Position numbers and translations under genes: made by a program
Assembly (NCBI GenBank): GCA_963742585.1
Contig: CAVUMI010000009.1
Location: forward strand, 1,612,001-1,676,000
Direction of reading: 5' to 3'
Source: JACDEA01 sp963742585
Lineage (GTDB): Bacteria > Actinomycetota > Acidimicrobiia > Acidimicrobiales > JACDEA01
Length of the DNA stretch: 64,000 nt
Shown: positions 34,531-45,626 of the stretch, one piece after another
Layout of the letters: each line of letters starts with the position of its first letter
Numbering within the stretch: position 1 is the first letter of the stretch
Notes under the pieces: generated by a model
Told to the model about the DNA's origin: nothing
Database searches by the model: none
Seen by the model: the letters and a program-made list of their open reading frames with translations, nothing else

Positions 34531-35511
34531 TTAGCTCCGTTGACCGCCATTACGGGCGAGGAACCGGCAAACGCGATGGCGTAACGCAGGCGCGCGCCAC
34601 CGGCATCTGCTGCCGGCTTGATTGCGCTCCACACCATCTGCACTCGGTTGGCTCCCTGGTTCTCTTAGCTGTCGTATCGACGTCGTGCCGAGGACTCTCC
34701 CCGGACTCGTTATCCGACCACGCGCAGCCGCGTGCGTCAACCCTTTTTCGGGGGAATGTCCGAACGTGATCCGATGACGCGCCGCAACCACCTCATCGAG
34801 GAGCGCCGGCGTGGCCGCGGCAATAGGCATGCGGCGTGCGTCCCACTCGGTGGTTATCAGCTCGTCACCGTTGCCGTCGACGATCGACCGCGCCAGCCTC
34901 GCTGACAAATGAGGAGCCCGCCCAGGTAGTCCCATGGGCCGTGCTGGCCAGGCGTGCAGTCGACGAACGCATCGAGCACGCCACAGCCGACCGCGCAGAT
35001 GTCGAGAGCGGACGCGCCCAGTGCGCGAAATTGCCGCCAGCCGAAGTGCGTCGGCGGGTAGCCGGCGACGGCAACAAAAGCATCACTGAGGCGCTCGACG
35101 CCGCTCGACGCTGCCGGCTGCCCGTCGACTCGCGCACCGCGGCCGCGAACCGCGTCGAAGCGTTGATCGGTCGCCTGGTTGACCACCACGGCGACGCGCG
35201 GCCCCTCGGCGTCGACCGCGCACAAGCTCGTCGCGTACCACGGCAGTCGGTGCAACGCGTTGGTCGAGCCGTCGAGCGGGTCGACCACGACGATCACCGA
35301 CCGATCGGCGTTGCGCGGTCCGGACTCCTCGCTCAGGATCCCGACCCCGGCGGCCTCCAAGCGACCGATCGCCGCCTCGTCGGCAATGAGGTCCGAGACG
35401 TGCTGACCGGCGCGAGTGTTCGCGAGACCCCAATCGGTTACGCCGTCGAGGGCGGTCCGCACCGCGCGTCGCGGTGTCGTGCAGGAGCTCAAGGAGCAGG
35501 TCGTCGTTCAA
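34531..35511 (-). CDS. Inositol monophosphatase family protein, two frameshifts
   Basis: A Mg-dependent phosphatase of the IMPase/FBPase/CysQ fold. The start NDDLLLELLHDTA is in one frame; after a shift near 35470 the body reads GVGILSEESG (metal glutamate), VVVDPLDGSTNALH (the key DPLDGT-like motif), then DICAVGCGVLDAFVDC and PWDYLGGLLI. A second shift near 34905 leads to GDELITTEWDARRMPIAAATPALLDEVVAAR, the usual end (reported here as a description). The tail below about 34760 does not resemble the family, so the true stop is uncertain. The start is TTG at 35511. Confidence 0.8.
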
Positions 35512-35518
35512 CAGGCCG

Positions 35519-35524
35519 ACACTA
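35519..35524 (-). promoter_or_regulatory. -10 element TAGTGT for the IMPase-like gene
   Basis: TAGTGT ends seven bases before the TTG start at 35511 on the minus strand, a leaderless spacing. It overlaps the plus-strand -10 candidate of the divergent gene. Confidence 0.35.
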
Positions 35525-35528
35525 CGCT
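35523..35528 (+). promoter_or_regulatory. -10 element TACGCT for the divergent gene at 35537
   Basis: TACGCT ends eight bases before the GTG at 35537, again a leaderless spacing. The two start codons of this divergent pair are only 25 bases apart. Confidence 0.35.
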
Positions 35529-35536
35529 GGCGGGGC

Positions 35537-36097
35537 GTGGCGGTAATCGACGTCCCCGGCTACGTGGCGAGCATGAAAGACCACGCGGTCGATCACGGTT
35601 TCCACGTCCACGATGAGCGCCACTTCGTCGAGACGTACTCGCTCAACCAGGTGTGGGAGGTCGATCTCCACCCCGAGGAAGGTTGTGGCGGTCCGCTCGA
35701 CCTCCACCTCGCGCTCGAGGTCGACCCCCGCGTCCTACTCGCCTTCGAAGACATCGTGGTCGATCTTCCCGACGATGCCGACCCGCCCGACGAGTTCCAG
35801 TTCCCGCTCATCTTCACCTGGGCGTTGCCGCCGCTGCCCAGCGGGCCGGATCTACTGCGCCTCGCCATCGATCTCGCCGGAGTAGGCCGGGTCGAGCTAC
35901 CCCTTGAGGTTTCGGCGATCGACTCGTATCCGGCGGCCACCGACGCCCCGGAACGGCGTCTCACGATCGTCGCTCGCCAGCAGGTGAGCCTGGCCAAGAT
36001 CCTTCAGGGCGAGGAACCGATTTGTGACGTCCTCGATCGCTGCCTCGCAGTGAGCCGCTGGCTGCTCGACGCCGCCCCCGGCTGGCTGTCCGACTGA
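35537..36097 (+). CDS. Conserved-looking hypothetical protein
   Basis: A 186-residue acidic soluble protein, all beta in appearance (VWEVDLHPEEGCGGPLDLHLA, written in part; FQFPLIFTWALPPLPSGPD). It has no signal peptide or membrane helix. I do not recognise a family. GTG at 35537 gives the longest form; an ATG at 35573 (MKDHAVDHG) is possible. It is divergent from the IMPase-like gene. Confidence 0.7.
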   Translation: MAVIDVPGYVASMKDHAVDHGFHVHDERHFVETYSLNQVWEVDLHPEEGCGGPLDLHLALEVDPRVLLAFEDIVVDLPDDADPPDEFQFPLIFTWALPPLPSGPDLLRLAIDLAGVGRVELPLEVSAIDSYPAATDAPERRLTIVARQQVSLAKILQGEEPICDVLDRCLAVSRWLLDAAPGWLSD

Positions 36098-36284
36098 CCC
36101 GCTAATCGCAGGCGCGGGCCGAGTCGGCATGGCATCGTCGAATCGGCGCGACCCATCGCCCAGCACCGACACCAAGGCCCCAGCCCGGCGTGGATGCGAA
36201 GGGGGGCATACCTCCGGGTCCTGAGCGACGTGAGAACCTGCCGAGAGGCGCTGCTGGGGAGCGTTGGGGTCGGCTGGAGGGCTC

Positions 36285-36869
36285 ATGCCGCAAGAAAAGG
36301 ACCTGAAGCGCCTGGTGCGCGAGCGAATGCAAACCACAGGCGAGCGGTACACGACCGCCCGGGTGGCCATCGTCGGATCGCTCGAACCGACCGTCGCGCC
36401 ATCTCGGACGGCGCGACTCACCGAGCTCGTCCAGCTGTTGGCCAACAAGGGCACCCGTATCGAGGCAATCCGGGAGCTCATGGGCGGCATTACCGCCACG
36501 GAACTGCGTGGGATCGACGAGCTGCCGCACGACACATTCGACGCCTTGCTCACCGGTCTGCGCGACCCAATGTCCACCGTTCGCTGGTGGTGCATACAGC
36601 TCCTCGACCATGTGGCCGACGAACGAGCGCTCTGGGCAGTGGCCGACCTGCTCGATGACCCGGTGGCGCGCGTGCGACGAAACGCCGTCCACGCCCTCGG
36701 CTGTATCCCGTGCAAGCCGAAGGCCGGGCCGCTCCCGCCTGACCTGCTCAACCGGGTGGCCCAGATCGCGGCGAGCGACCCGAGCGAAAAAGTCCGCCGT
36801 GAGGCCGCCTACGCACTGGCCTGCCGGGTGGGGCCGGGAGGGATCGAACCTCCGACCAAACGATTATGA
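36285..36869 (+). CDS. HEAT-repeat protein
   Basis: A 194-residue protein. Residues 1-30 (EKDLKRLVRERMQTTGERYT) are a basic helical segment seen at the start of several actinobacterial small proteins. The second half shows HEAT-like repeats: STVRWWCIQLLDHVADERAL, ARVRRNAVHALGC and EKVRREAAYALAC. Such repeats bind proteins. The stop lies inside the antisense of tRNA-Met, so the natural end may be earlier (near codon 186) if a base is wrong. Confidence 0.75.
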   Translation: MPQEKDLKRLVRERMQTTGERYTTARVAIVGSLEPTVAPSRTARLTELVQLLANKGTRIEAIRELMGGITATELRGIDELPHDTFDALLTGLRDPMSTVRWWCIQLLDHVADERALWAVADLLDDPVARVRRNAVHALGCIPCKPKAGPLPPDLLNRVAQIAASDPSEKVRREAAYALACRVGPGGIEPPTKRL

Positions 36870-36901
36870 GTCGCCCGCTCTGACCACTGAGCTACGGCCC
36901 C
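36829..36901 (-). tRNA. tRNA-Met (anticodon CAU, elongator type)
   Basis: The minus strand gives acceptor GGGGCCG/CGGCCCC with discriminator A, D-arm AGCTCAGTGGTCAGAGC, anticodon loop CTCATAA and T-arm GGAGG-TTCGATC-CCTCC. The acceptor 5' G pairs normally, unlike an initiator tRNA. A tRNA-Ile with a lysidine-modified CAU is a less likely alternative. Confidence 0.93.
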
Positions 36902-37627
36902 TGGGACGGTGCTCCGGGGGTGGGACTCGAACCCACAACCATCGGCTTAACAGGCCGCTGCTCCGCCGGTTGAGCTACCCCGGATTGAAGGTTGCACGTT
37001 AGCAGTGCCCGAACGAGGCCCATCACGGCTCGCAGGGTGCGGCTACAGCTGTAGCGCACGTACACGCAGCCGTTGGCGTGTTTCGTCTTGCGAATCGTGT
37101 GGTCAGCCACCGCTCGATAAGGCGCTCGGAACTGGCCCACCGGTACACCGGTGACTCGGCTCCAGAAGCTCTGGGCGGCATCACGGTCAAGCCCCTCGTG
37201 CAAGTAAACCCGGATACGCAGGCGCGACTCGTCGATGGCGCAGAACCGCCGCAGCCACGCGCAGAAGAACGCGACCATCTCCGCATCGCTGTTGGCGAAG
37301 ACGACCGCTCCCCCAGTCTTCGCGCCCTCGCCCGCGTAAAGCGCCACGCCGGCCATGAGGAACTCCCGTTCGCTCAACCGCCCGATGCCGCGCCACGCCT
37401 TCCTTGTTCAGCTTGGCGATCTCAGCGAGCTTGGCTTCATGCATCGGGTGGGGCCGCCGGCGGGCGCCCATCCGTCGGGCGCTCGGCACAAACTCAACGT
37501 CGCGCGCCCAGAGCGAAACCGAGCTCTTCGCCACGCCGAGCCAGACCGCGATGTCGGCGAGCGTCCAGGACTGGGCCCGCAGCCGGCGAGCCTCCTCGTG
37601 TTCTGCGACCTTTCCTCGGTAGCCCAT
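36892..37627 (-). CDS. Helix-turn-helix protein of unknown function, one frameshift
   Basis: It starts MGYRGKVAEHEEARRLRAQ with a predicted helix-turn-helix (SWTLADIAVWLGVAKSSVSL). After a shift near 37380 it continues LSEREFLMAGVALYAGEGAK, then FFCAWLRRFCAIDESRLRIR and VYVRYSCSRTLRAVMGLVRAL. I recall the same layout in other actinobacterial hypothetical proteins; the second half faintly resembles a homing-endonuclease fold, which is only a guess. The open frame runs on into tRNA-Asn, so the true stop is probably near 36995. Confidence 0.65.
36912..36984 (-). tRNA. tRNA-Asn (anticodon GUU)
   Basis: The minus strand gives acceptor TCCGGGG/CCCCGGA with discriminator G, D-arm AGCTCAACCGGCGGAGC, anticodon loop CTGTTAA and T-arm TGTGGG-TTCGAGT-CCCAC. 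It lies ten bases upstream of tRNA-Met in the same direction, so the two may be co-transcribed. Confidence 0.95.
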
Positions 37628-37681
37628 GGATCGGAGGTACCGAGGGGGTGTTTGCCGCGCCGGTTGGGGTAAGAAGCTGAC

Positions 37682-37928
37682 ATGAAGTTCCGACTCGGTC
37701 TCATCGTTGGCTTCGCGATCGGCTACTACCTCGGCGCGATGGCCGGGCGGGAGCGTTACGTGCAGCTCAACCACACGTTGCGGCAAGCTGCGGCGGTCCG
37801 ACGCGTTCGAGACGGCAGTCGACAAGACCAGGGCCGTCGTCGACCTCGGCGTCGAGCGGGCCCGCGAAGTGGTCGAGCAGCGCACGAACGGAAGCTCCGA
37901 GCCGACGCCCTACTCCTCGTCGAGGTAG
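37682..37928 (+). CDS. Small membrane-anchored protein, one frameshift
   Basis: The first 36 residues (KFRLGLIVGFAIGYYLGAMA) form a short membrane anchor with a glycine-rich pattern, like YtxH-type proteins. After a shift near 37790 a helical tail reads DAFETAVDKTRAVVDLGVER and AREVVEQRTNG, ending in TAG at 37926. Rebuilt length is about 81 residues. It converges on rpoD with a short overlap. Confidence 0.6.
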
Positions 37929-39201
37929 TCCCGCAGCCGCTGTGAGCGGATCGGGTGGCGCAGCTTGGCCAGCGTCTTGGACTCGATCTGGCGGATCCGC
38001 TCGCGGGTGACGCCGAACTCGCGGCCGACCTCCTCGAGCGTGCGCATCTGCCCGTCGTCGAGACCGAAGCGCAGCCGTACGACCTTCTGCTCGCGCTCTG
38101 ACAGCTCGCCCAGCGCCTGCTTGACCGCTTCGTTCAGCAGCGCCCGGGCCGCGGCGTCGGCTGGTACGACCGCACCCTGGTCCTCGATCACGTCGGACAG
38201 CGAGAAGTCGTCCTCGTCGCCCATCGGCTCGTTCAGGCTGACGGTGTCCTGGTTGATGCGCAGGATCTCGCGCACTCGGCTCGGCGTCATCTCGACGCGG
38301 TCGCCGATCTCCTCGATGGTGGGCTCGCGACCGAGCTCCTGGAGCATCTGGCGCTGGAGCCGCACGACCTTGTTGATGGTCTCGACCATGTGCACCGGGA
38401 TGCGGATCGTGCGGGCCTGATCGGCGATCGCGCGGGTGATGGCCTGGCGGATCCACCACGTTGCGTACGTCGAGAACTTGAAGCCCTTCGTGTAGTCGAA
38501 CTTCTCGACCGCCCGCATCAGGCCGAGGTTGCCCTCCTGGATGAGGTCGAGGAACGCCATGCCCCGGTTGCGGTAGCGCTTGGCGATCGACACGACGAGC
38601 CGGAGGTTGGCCTCGATCACGTCCTGCTTGGCCTCGAGCCCGTCGGCGACGATGCGCTCCTGCTTCAGCAGCTCGCGCGGCGGGATCGCGGCTTGCTCGC
38701 CGTACTCGTCCTCGAGCTCGGCGATCCGGGCGGCGGCGGCCAGGCCGGTCTCGATGCGGCGGGCCAGCGTGACCTCCTGCTCGGCGGTGAGCAGCGCGAC
38801 CTTGCCGATCTCCTTGAGGTACATGCGAACCGGGTCGGAACCACCGCCGCTGCCGCGCGCCTCTTCGGGCAGCCGGCCGAGCAGCGCGGCGAGCCGGCGC
38901 TTGGCCCGACGCTGGCCGACCGCGGTGGTCTCGATGGTCGGCTCATCGTCGGTGTCGGCTCGTCGACCGCGACCACGACCGGGATCCTCGTAGACGATGC
39001 CCTCGGCGCGGACGCGGTTGACGAGCGCGTCGATCAGTTCGGCGGTGAGGTCGACGGTCTCCAGTACCGGCATCAGATCGTCGGGCGTGATCGTGCCGCG
39101 TTCCTTGCCGACGGCGAGGAGCGCGGTGAACTCTTCGGCCGGTACCTCTTCGGGAACCGGCAGCGTGTTTCCGTGAGTTCGCTCGCTTCGCGCTCGCTCA
39201 C
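37910..39201 (-). CDS. rpoD: Principal RNA polymerase sigma factor
   Basis: Region 1.1 (EFTALLAVGKERGTITPDDL) is followed by region 1.2 (DPVRMYLKEIGKVALLTAEQE), region 2 (EANLRLVVSIAKRYRNRGMA, LIQEGNLGLMRAVEKFDYTK, FSTYATWWIRQAITRAIA), region 3 and region 4 (EREQKVVRLRFGLDDGQ, VTRERIRQIESKTLAKLRHP), ending LRDYLDEE. The best start is the GTG at 39201, preceded by AGGAGG, but this reading (VSEREASELTET) needs a one-base shift near 39170 to join the rest. It follows dnaG, as in many bacteria. Confidence 0.95.
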
Positions 39202-39237
39202 GTCTCTCCTCCTGACCGCCGCGCTCCGCCAGCCAGG

Positions 39238-40972
39238 CTACCAATCGCTCAGAAGCCTCGACGCGAGTCGCTGGGTCTCGACAGCTGCTCCCGCGTCGGT
39301 TTGAGCCAACTCATCAGCGCTGCCGGCGCCCTCGATGTCGCCCGTCTCCCGTGTTGAACGCTCAAGATCGCGCGATGGCCCGCGTCGATCGCCTGATCGA
39401 GCAGCGAGCGCACGACGTCGTCGGGATCGGCGTCGGTGTCCTCGACCGCCAGCCGCTGCAGCAGCGCCGACGCGCCGGGGTCGGCGTTCTCGATCGCTTC
39501 GTGAAGCGTGGCCGCGTTGGCCAGCGCCCGATACGCCGCCGCGTGCAGCTCCTCGGCGAACATGCGACTCGTCGAGACTTGTTCGGCCATCTCGGCCGGC
39601 CGACTGGATCGCGAGCCGCAGCGCATCGGGCTCCGGGCCCTCGGCCGAGCGAACGGTGCGCTCGACGGGACGCACCACCGCGTTGGGGCCGACGCGCTTG
39701 ATGCTGTTGATCAACCGTTCGGCGGGGATGCCGCAGGTGGCCGCGATGCTGGCCGATGTACTCGTTGCGAACCAGATCGTTCGGGTGCTCGGCCACGATG
39801 GCCAGCGCGGCTTCGGCGGCGCGAGCCCGTCCCTCGGCTGAACGCAGGTCGGCGGTGGCCAGCGAGCGATCGACCCGGAACGCGAGGAACGGTTGCGCCT
39901 TGGCGATCGCGGTCCTTGAGCGCCTCGGGATCGCGTGCGCGCCAAGTCGGCCGGGTCGGCGCCGCGCGGGAAACGCGGCCACCGCGATGTCGACGCCGAG
40001 CTGCTGTTCCCACTCGTAGAAGCGCTCGGCCGCCGCCTGGCCGGCGGCGTCGGCGTCATAGGCCAGCACGACGCGGCGGGCGAAGTTCTTCAGCATGCGG
40101 AAGTGCTCGTCGCCCACCGCGGTGCCGCAGGTGGCGACCGCGCGGGGCAAGCCGGCGCCGAAGAACCCGATCACGTCGGTGTAGCCCTCGCACACGATCA
40201 CCTCGCCCGCGTCGACGACATCGTCCTTGGCCCAGTTGAGGCCGTACAGCGTCCGCCGCTTCGAGTAGATCGGCGTCTCGGGCGAGTTCTTGTACTTGGG
40301 CTGGTCGGCGGGGCCGCCGGGCAGCACCCGGCCGCCGAAGGCCACCGGCTTGGCCGCGGTGTCGAAGATCGGGAACATCACCCGGCTCCGGAACCCGTCC
40401 TGCTGGCGGCTGCGCCGGTTGACGAACCCAAGCCCGGCGTCCTGCAGCACGTCGTCGGGCACCGACAGGTGGCGGGCCAGCGCATCCCACTCGTCGGGCG
40501 CCCAGCCCAGCTGGAACTGGCGGACGACGTCGCCGTCGTACCCGCGTGAACGCAGGTACCCGCGCGCCGCGGCGGCATCGGGGCCGGAGAGCAGCCGCTC
40601 GTGGTACCACTCCACCGCCTTGGCCATCGTGTCGAGCAGCGTCTCGCGGCGCTTGCGGTCGCGGCCGACCGCGGCTTGGTCGTAGCGCAGTTCGATGTTG
40701 GCCCGCGCCGCCAGCCGTTCGACCGCCTCGACGAAGTCGAGATGCTCGATCTCGCGAACGAAGGTGATGATGTCACCCTTGGCCTGGCACCCAAAGCAGT
40801 AGTACAGGCCCTCCTCGGCGTTGACGGAGAACGACGCCGTCTTCTCGGCGTGGAACGGGCAAAGGCCCTGATACCTACGGCCCGACTTCCGCAGGGCGAC
40901 GTGTTCGCTCACGACAGCCACGAAGTCCGTCTCGGCCCGTACCCGCGCGACGTCCTCGTCGAGGATGCCCAT
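39238..40972 (-). CDS. dnaG: DNA primase, several frameshifts
   Basis: It makes RNA primers for replication. The N-terminal CHC2 zinc finger is CPFHAEKTASFSVNAEEGLYYCFGC in part (CPFH and YYCFGC), followed by the DnaG core (GGRVLPGGPADQPKYKNSPE) and the TOPRIM motif VIVCEGYTDVIGFF and VVLAYDADAAGQAA. Frame breaks near 39975, 39915, 39750 and 39600 spread the helicase-binding C-terminal part over three frames (for example MFAEELHAAAYRALANAATL). The end may reach the GTGA of rpoD at about 39198 (LVAWLAERGG). The body is clearly DnaG; the breaks look like base-call errors. Confidence 0.92.
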
Positions 40973-40986
40973 CTACGGCTCCCGGG

Positions 40987-42949
40987 CTAGGACAGGTGGC
41001 GATTGAACCACTCGAGCATCACTTCCATCCGCTGCACCCGGTGCCGGGGTGCGCCTGATGCGGGAGAGTTCGTGGCTCTCGCCCGGGGAAGCGGACCATC
41101 TCCACTTCGCGACCGAGAAGCCGCAGGCGACATGAACAGCTCGTCGGCCTGCGCGATCGGGCACCGCAAGATCCTCCTCGGAGTGCAGGATCAACATCGG
41201 CGTGGTGATGTCGCGCACATAGGTGATCGGCGACTGGCGCCGGTATTCGTCGGGGTCGTCCAGGTGCGAGGCAGCCGACCCAACTGCGGAAGGCCGAGGC
41301 GATGTCGCAGCGTAGACTTCGAGCGCGATCAGGTTGTTGCAGGCCCGCTCCGAGCACGCCGCTTTGAAGCGATCGGTGTGGCCGGCGATCCACGTGGTCA
41401 TGTAACCGCCGTAGGAGCCGCCGGTGACGCCGAGCCGGTCGGCGTCGATGAACGGGAAACGCGTCAGCGCCTCGTCGACGACGGCCATGAGGTCGTCGTA
41501 AGTCGATGCCGCCCCAGCCGGTACCCGGCTCGATGGCCGCTGTGCGACCGCGGATCGCGCGGGCGAACGCCTGCGCCGTAACCCGACGAGCCACGCGGGT
41601 TGGCGTAGAGCACGACGAAGCCGGCGCCGGCCTGTATCTGGAACTCGTCGAAGACCCGATTGGCGTACTGGCTGAACGGCCCGCCGTGGATGTTCAGGAT
41701 GGCGGGATACTTCTTGCCCTTCCTTGAAGCCGGCGGGGCGCATGACCCAGGCCTCGACCTCTTCGCCGTCGCTGGATGTAGCGGTGAACCGCTCGGGAGC
41801 GACGAGCTCCCGGCCCGACGTAAACCGCTCGCCGAAGCTCGCTGACCTGACGCTCGCCTCGAGACAAACAGCTCGCGCGTCGACGTCGCCGTGCTGCGGT
41901 GAACGCGATCGTGCCGCCGGCGCCGTCGAAGCCCGTGACCACCCGCTCGCCGCCGACGACTTCCTCGGGCTTTCCCGACCCGTCCGCCGCGCACCCGGTA
42001 CAGCGGCACGTTGCCGTGGTCTTCGATCTGAAAGTACACATCGTCGTCGACCCACACCGGCTCGCGTGCAGCACCCAACATCGGAGCGCAGTTGCGATCG
42101 AGCCCGGCGGTGACCGACGGCGTCTGCACCACCCCGCAAGGTCGAGCACGCCGACCTCGCTATTGCGCGGCGACACCGACGGGTCGTCGCTGAACACATA
42201 GGCCACCCGCTGGCCGTCTGGGCTCACCGACGGCCGGCTGTGAGTCGGGCCGGTCTCGGTGAGTCGCTTGACAGCGCCGGTGTTCACGTCGACTCGAAAC
42301 AGATCGCTGGCCCGGTCGATGTCCCACGTGTCGTGGCACGCGGACGAGAAGAACAATGACTTGCCGTCGGCGGCCCAGGCGAGCCCACCGTCCTGTGCGT
42401 CGCCCGCGTGACGGGAATCGGCTTGCCCAGGCCATCGGCGTCAACGACGAAAAGGTGACGCGGGCGATCGACGGTCCAGCCGACGCTGTCGAGCCGGTAG
42501 AAGAGCCGGTCGATTCGCCGGGGTGGCTGATCCTTCGGCCTGTCCTTGCCGTAGCGCTCCTCGTCCCGCTGCCGCGCGCCGAACGCGATGCGGCTCCCGT
42601 CCGGCGACCATGCCAGGTCGTCGATCTCCTCCGGCCACGTCGCCAGGCGAACAACCTCGCCACCGCCGGCAATAGGTAGCACGTACAGCCCGCTCCCCTT
42701 CTCCTCCCGGTGTGACACGAAGGCGAGCCGGGTGCCGTCGGGGGACCAGCGGGGCCTGCCGTCTCGCTTCTCACCCGCGGTCACCGCCCGAGGGGCGACG
42801 GAGCCATCGCCCGACACCAGCCAGATGCGGCTGCGGTACTCGTTGGCCTCGAGGTCTATGGAGGTAACGACGACGGCCGCGGTGGCGCCGTCGGGAGACA
42901 CCCGCGGATCGCCGACGTCGACCATCGCGGCGATGTCGCTGGGCTGCAT
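40987..42949 (-). CDS. S9-family prolyl-oligopeptidase-like peptidase, many frameshifts
   Basis: The N-terminal half is a beta-propeller (DPRVSPDGATAAVVVTSID, then RPRWSPDGTRLAFVSHREEKG and DLAWSPDGSRIAFGARQRDE). The C-terminal alpha/beta hydrolase has ILNIHGGPFSQYANRVFDEF, LYANPRGSSGYG, the nucleophile motif VTGGSYGGYMTTWIAG and a final VMLEWFNRHL. I count around ten frame changes, so either read errors are dense here or the gene is dying. Rebuilt length is about 650 residues, typical of acylaminoacyl or dipeptidyl peptidases. It lies between ppdK and dnaG on the same strand. Confidence 0.82.
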
Positions 42950-42980
42950 GCCCGCGCCGGTCGGCGTCGCGCCGCTGGCA

Positions 42981-45626
42981 TCAAGCGGTGCTGCTGTCAG
43001 CCGCGCCCAGGACTGCTTGCGCCGCGGCGAGACGCGCGATGGGAACCCGGAAGGGCGAACAGCTGACGTAGTGAAGGCCGGCGTCGTAGAAGAGCGTTAT
43101 CGATTCGGGATCGCCGCCGTGCTCACCGCAGACGCCGAGTTTGAGCTGCTTGTTCGTTTGGCGGCCGCGCTCAGCACCGATACGAACGAGTTCACCGACA
43201 CCGGTCTGGTCGATGGTTTCGAAGGGGTTGCGCTTGAGGAGCCCCTCCTCCAGATACGCGCTCATCATCCGGCCCTCGACGTCGTCGCGGCTGAAGCCGA
43301 AGGTCATCTGTGTGAGGTCGTTGGTGCCGAAGCTGAAGAAGTCGGCCACCTCGGCAATCTCGTCGGCGACCAGCGCGGCGCGCGGCGTTTCGATCATCGT
43401 GCCGATGGTGACGTCGACCGGCTTCTTGACGCCGGCGGTGGCCTCGACGATGGCCGCTTCGCACCACGAGCGCGCCAGCGCCATCTCCTCGCGGGTGACC
43501 GTGAGCGGAATCATCACTTCGACGACCGGCTTGCCGCCGTCGGCAACGCGCTGCGCGGCGGCCTCCATCGAGCGCGCGCACCTGCATTGCGTAGAGGCCG
43601 GGCTTGATGACGCCCAGCCGCACGCCACGGGTCCCCAACATCGGGTTGAACTCATGCCAGGCCTGCGCAGCGCGCAGGAGCGCCTGCTCTTCGTCCGCGA
43701 GGCCCTCGGTCGCCTGCTTGATGAGCAGCTCCTCGGTTCGGGGCAGGAACTCGTGCAAGGGCGGGTCGAGAAGGCGCACCGTGACCGGCAGGCCATCCAT
43801 CGCTTCGAGGATCTCGATGAAGTCGGCCTTCTGCGCCACGCGCAGCTCCTCGAGTGCGGCCGTCTCGGCTTCGGGCGTCTCGGCCAAGATCATGCGCCGG
43901 ACGATCGGGAGCCGATCCTCACCCAGGAACATGTGCTCCGTTCGACACAGGCCGATCCCCTCGGCACCGAACTGGCGAGCGTTGGCCGCGTCGGGACCGT
44001 TGTCGGCATTGGCCCGCACCGCGAGTTTGCCCTTGCGGATGGCGTCGGCCCAGCTGAGGATGACCGCGAATTCGGGCGGCGGCTCAGCAGTCGACAGCTG
44101 CACCTCGCCGAGAACGACCTCACCCTTGGTGCCGTCGATGGAAATCATGTCGCCCTCGTGGACGGTGACATCGCCAGCGGTGAACGACTTGCCGTCGATC
44201 TTGATGGACTCCGCGCCGACAACCGCCGGCTTGCCCCACCCGCGGGCGACGACCGCGGCGTGGCTGACACGAGCCCGCCGCGCGCGGTGAGGATTCCCTC
44301 GGCCACCATCATCCCGTGCACGTCTTCGGGTGAGGTCTCGCTGCGGACCAGCACGACTTTCTCGCCCCGGTCGGCGGCGTCGGCCGCATCGTCGGCGGTG
44401 AAGTAGGCCTTGCCCACCGCGGCGCCCGGCGACGCAGCCAGCCCGCGGGCGATGACCTTGATGTCGGTGCCGGCAAACTGTGGGTGCAGCACCTGGTCGA
44501 GATGTTCAGCGGTGACCCGCTGAATCGCTTCGGGGCGGGTGAGCTTGATGCGACGGTCCTTGGTCATGTCGACCGCCATACGAAGAGCGGCCGCGCCCGT
44601 GCGCTTCCCCACGCGGGTCTGCAGCATCCAGAGCTTGCCCTGCTCGATCGTGAACTCGGTGTCGCACATGTCGCGGTAGTGCTTCTCGAGCCGATCGAAG
44701 ATGCCCAGGAGTTCCTTGTGGATCTTGGGGAACTTCCGCGCCAGGTCGTCGAGTGTCTCGGTCTTGCGAATGCCGGCGACGACGTCCTCGCCCTGCGCGT
44801 TCACGAGGAAGTCGCCATAAGGCTTGGCCTCGCCTGTCGCAGGATCGCGCGTAAAGCCAACACCGGTACCGCTGTTGTCGTCGCGGTTGCCGAACACCAT
44901 CGTCTGCACGTTGACCGCGGTGCCGAGGTCGTGCGAGATCCGCTCCCGCACGCGGTAGGCGATCGCCCGAGGACCGTTCCATGAGCGGAACACCGCTTCG
45001 ACGGCGCCGCGGAGTTGCTCGGCCGGGTCCTGCGGGAAGGGCTTGCCGGTCTCGCGCTTGACGACGTCCTGGAACCGCTGCACGAGCCTGCGCAGCGTGT
45101 CGGCGCCGATGTCGGAGTCGGTGGTGACGCCGTCCCACTCCTTGGCCGTCTCGAGCAGGCGCTCGAACTCCTCGCCCTCGATCCCCTGCACGATGCGGCC
45201 GTACATCTGGATGAAGCGGCGGTAGCTGTCGTAGGCGAAGCGTTCGTCACTCGTCTGCTTCGCCAGGCCTTCGACCGACTCGTCGTTGAGCCCGAGGTTC
45301 AGGACCGTGTCCATCATCCCGGGCATCGAGAACTTGGCGCCGGATCGCACGCTGACCAGGAGCGGGTCAACCGGGTCGCCAAGGCGCTTGCCCATCGTCT
45401 TCTCGAGCTTCTTGACCTGCTTTTCGATCTCCACGGTCAAGCCGGCCGGCCAGCCGCCGTCCATATAGGCGCGGCAGGCGTCGGTGCTGATCGTGAAGCC
45501 CGGCGGCACCGGGAGCTTGAGGACCGAGGTCATCTCCGCCAGGTTGGCGCCCTTACCACCCAGCAGGTCTTTGAGGGTCATGGGCGGCTTGCGGTGCTTG
45601 TGGTCGAACGCGTAGACGAAAGTCAT
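42981..45626 (-). CDS. ppdK: Pyruvate, phosphate dikinase, two frameshifts
   Basis: It interconverts pyruvate, ATP and Pi with PEP, AMP and PPi. The N-terminal ATP-grasp domain has LLGGKGANLAEM, SVRSGAKFSMPGMMDTVLNL and QTMVFGNRDDNSGTGVGFTR (in part). The central phospho-histidine lies in LTARGGLVSHAAVVARG, exactly where the frame changes (about 44265). The TIM barrel has NPMLGTRGVRLG, and after a second shift near 43580 EVMIPLTVTREE, FFSFGTNDLTQMTFGFSRDD and LGVCGEHGGDP. Rebuilt length is about 880 residues. The ATG at 45626 lies in a hairpin one base after a leader ORF. Confidence 0.94.

Noticed and set aside
38390..39304. Plus-strand open frame opposite rpoD
   Set aside because: It is the antisense of conserved sigma regions 1-3, rich in Asp/Val/Leu, with no motif of its own.
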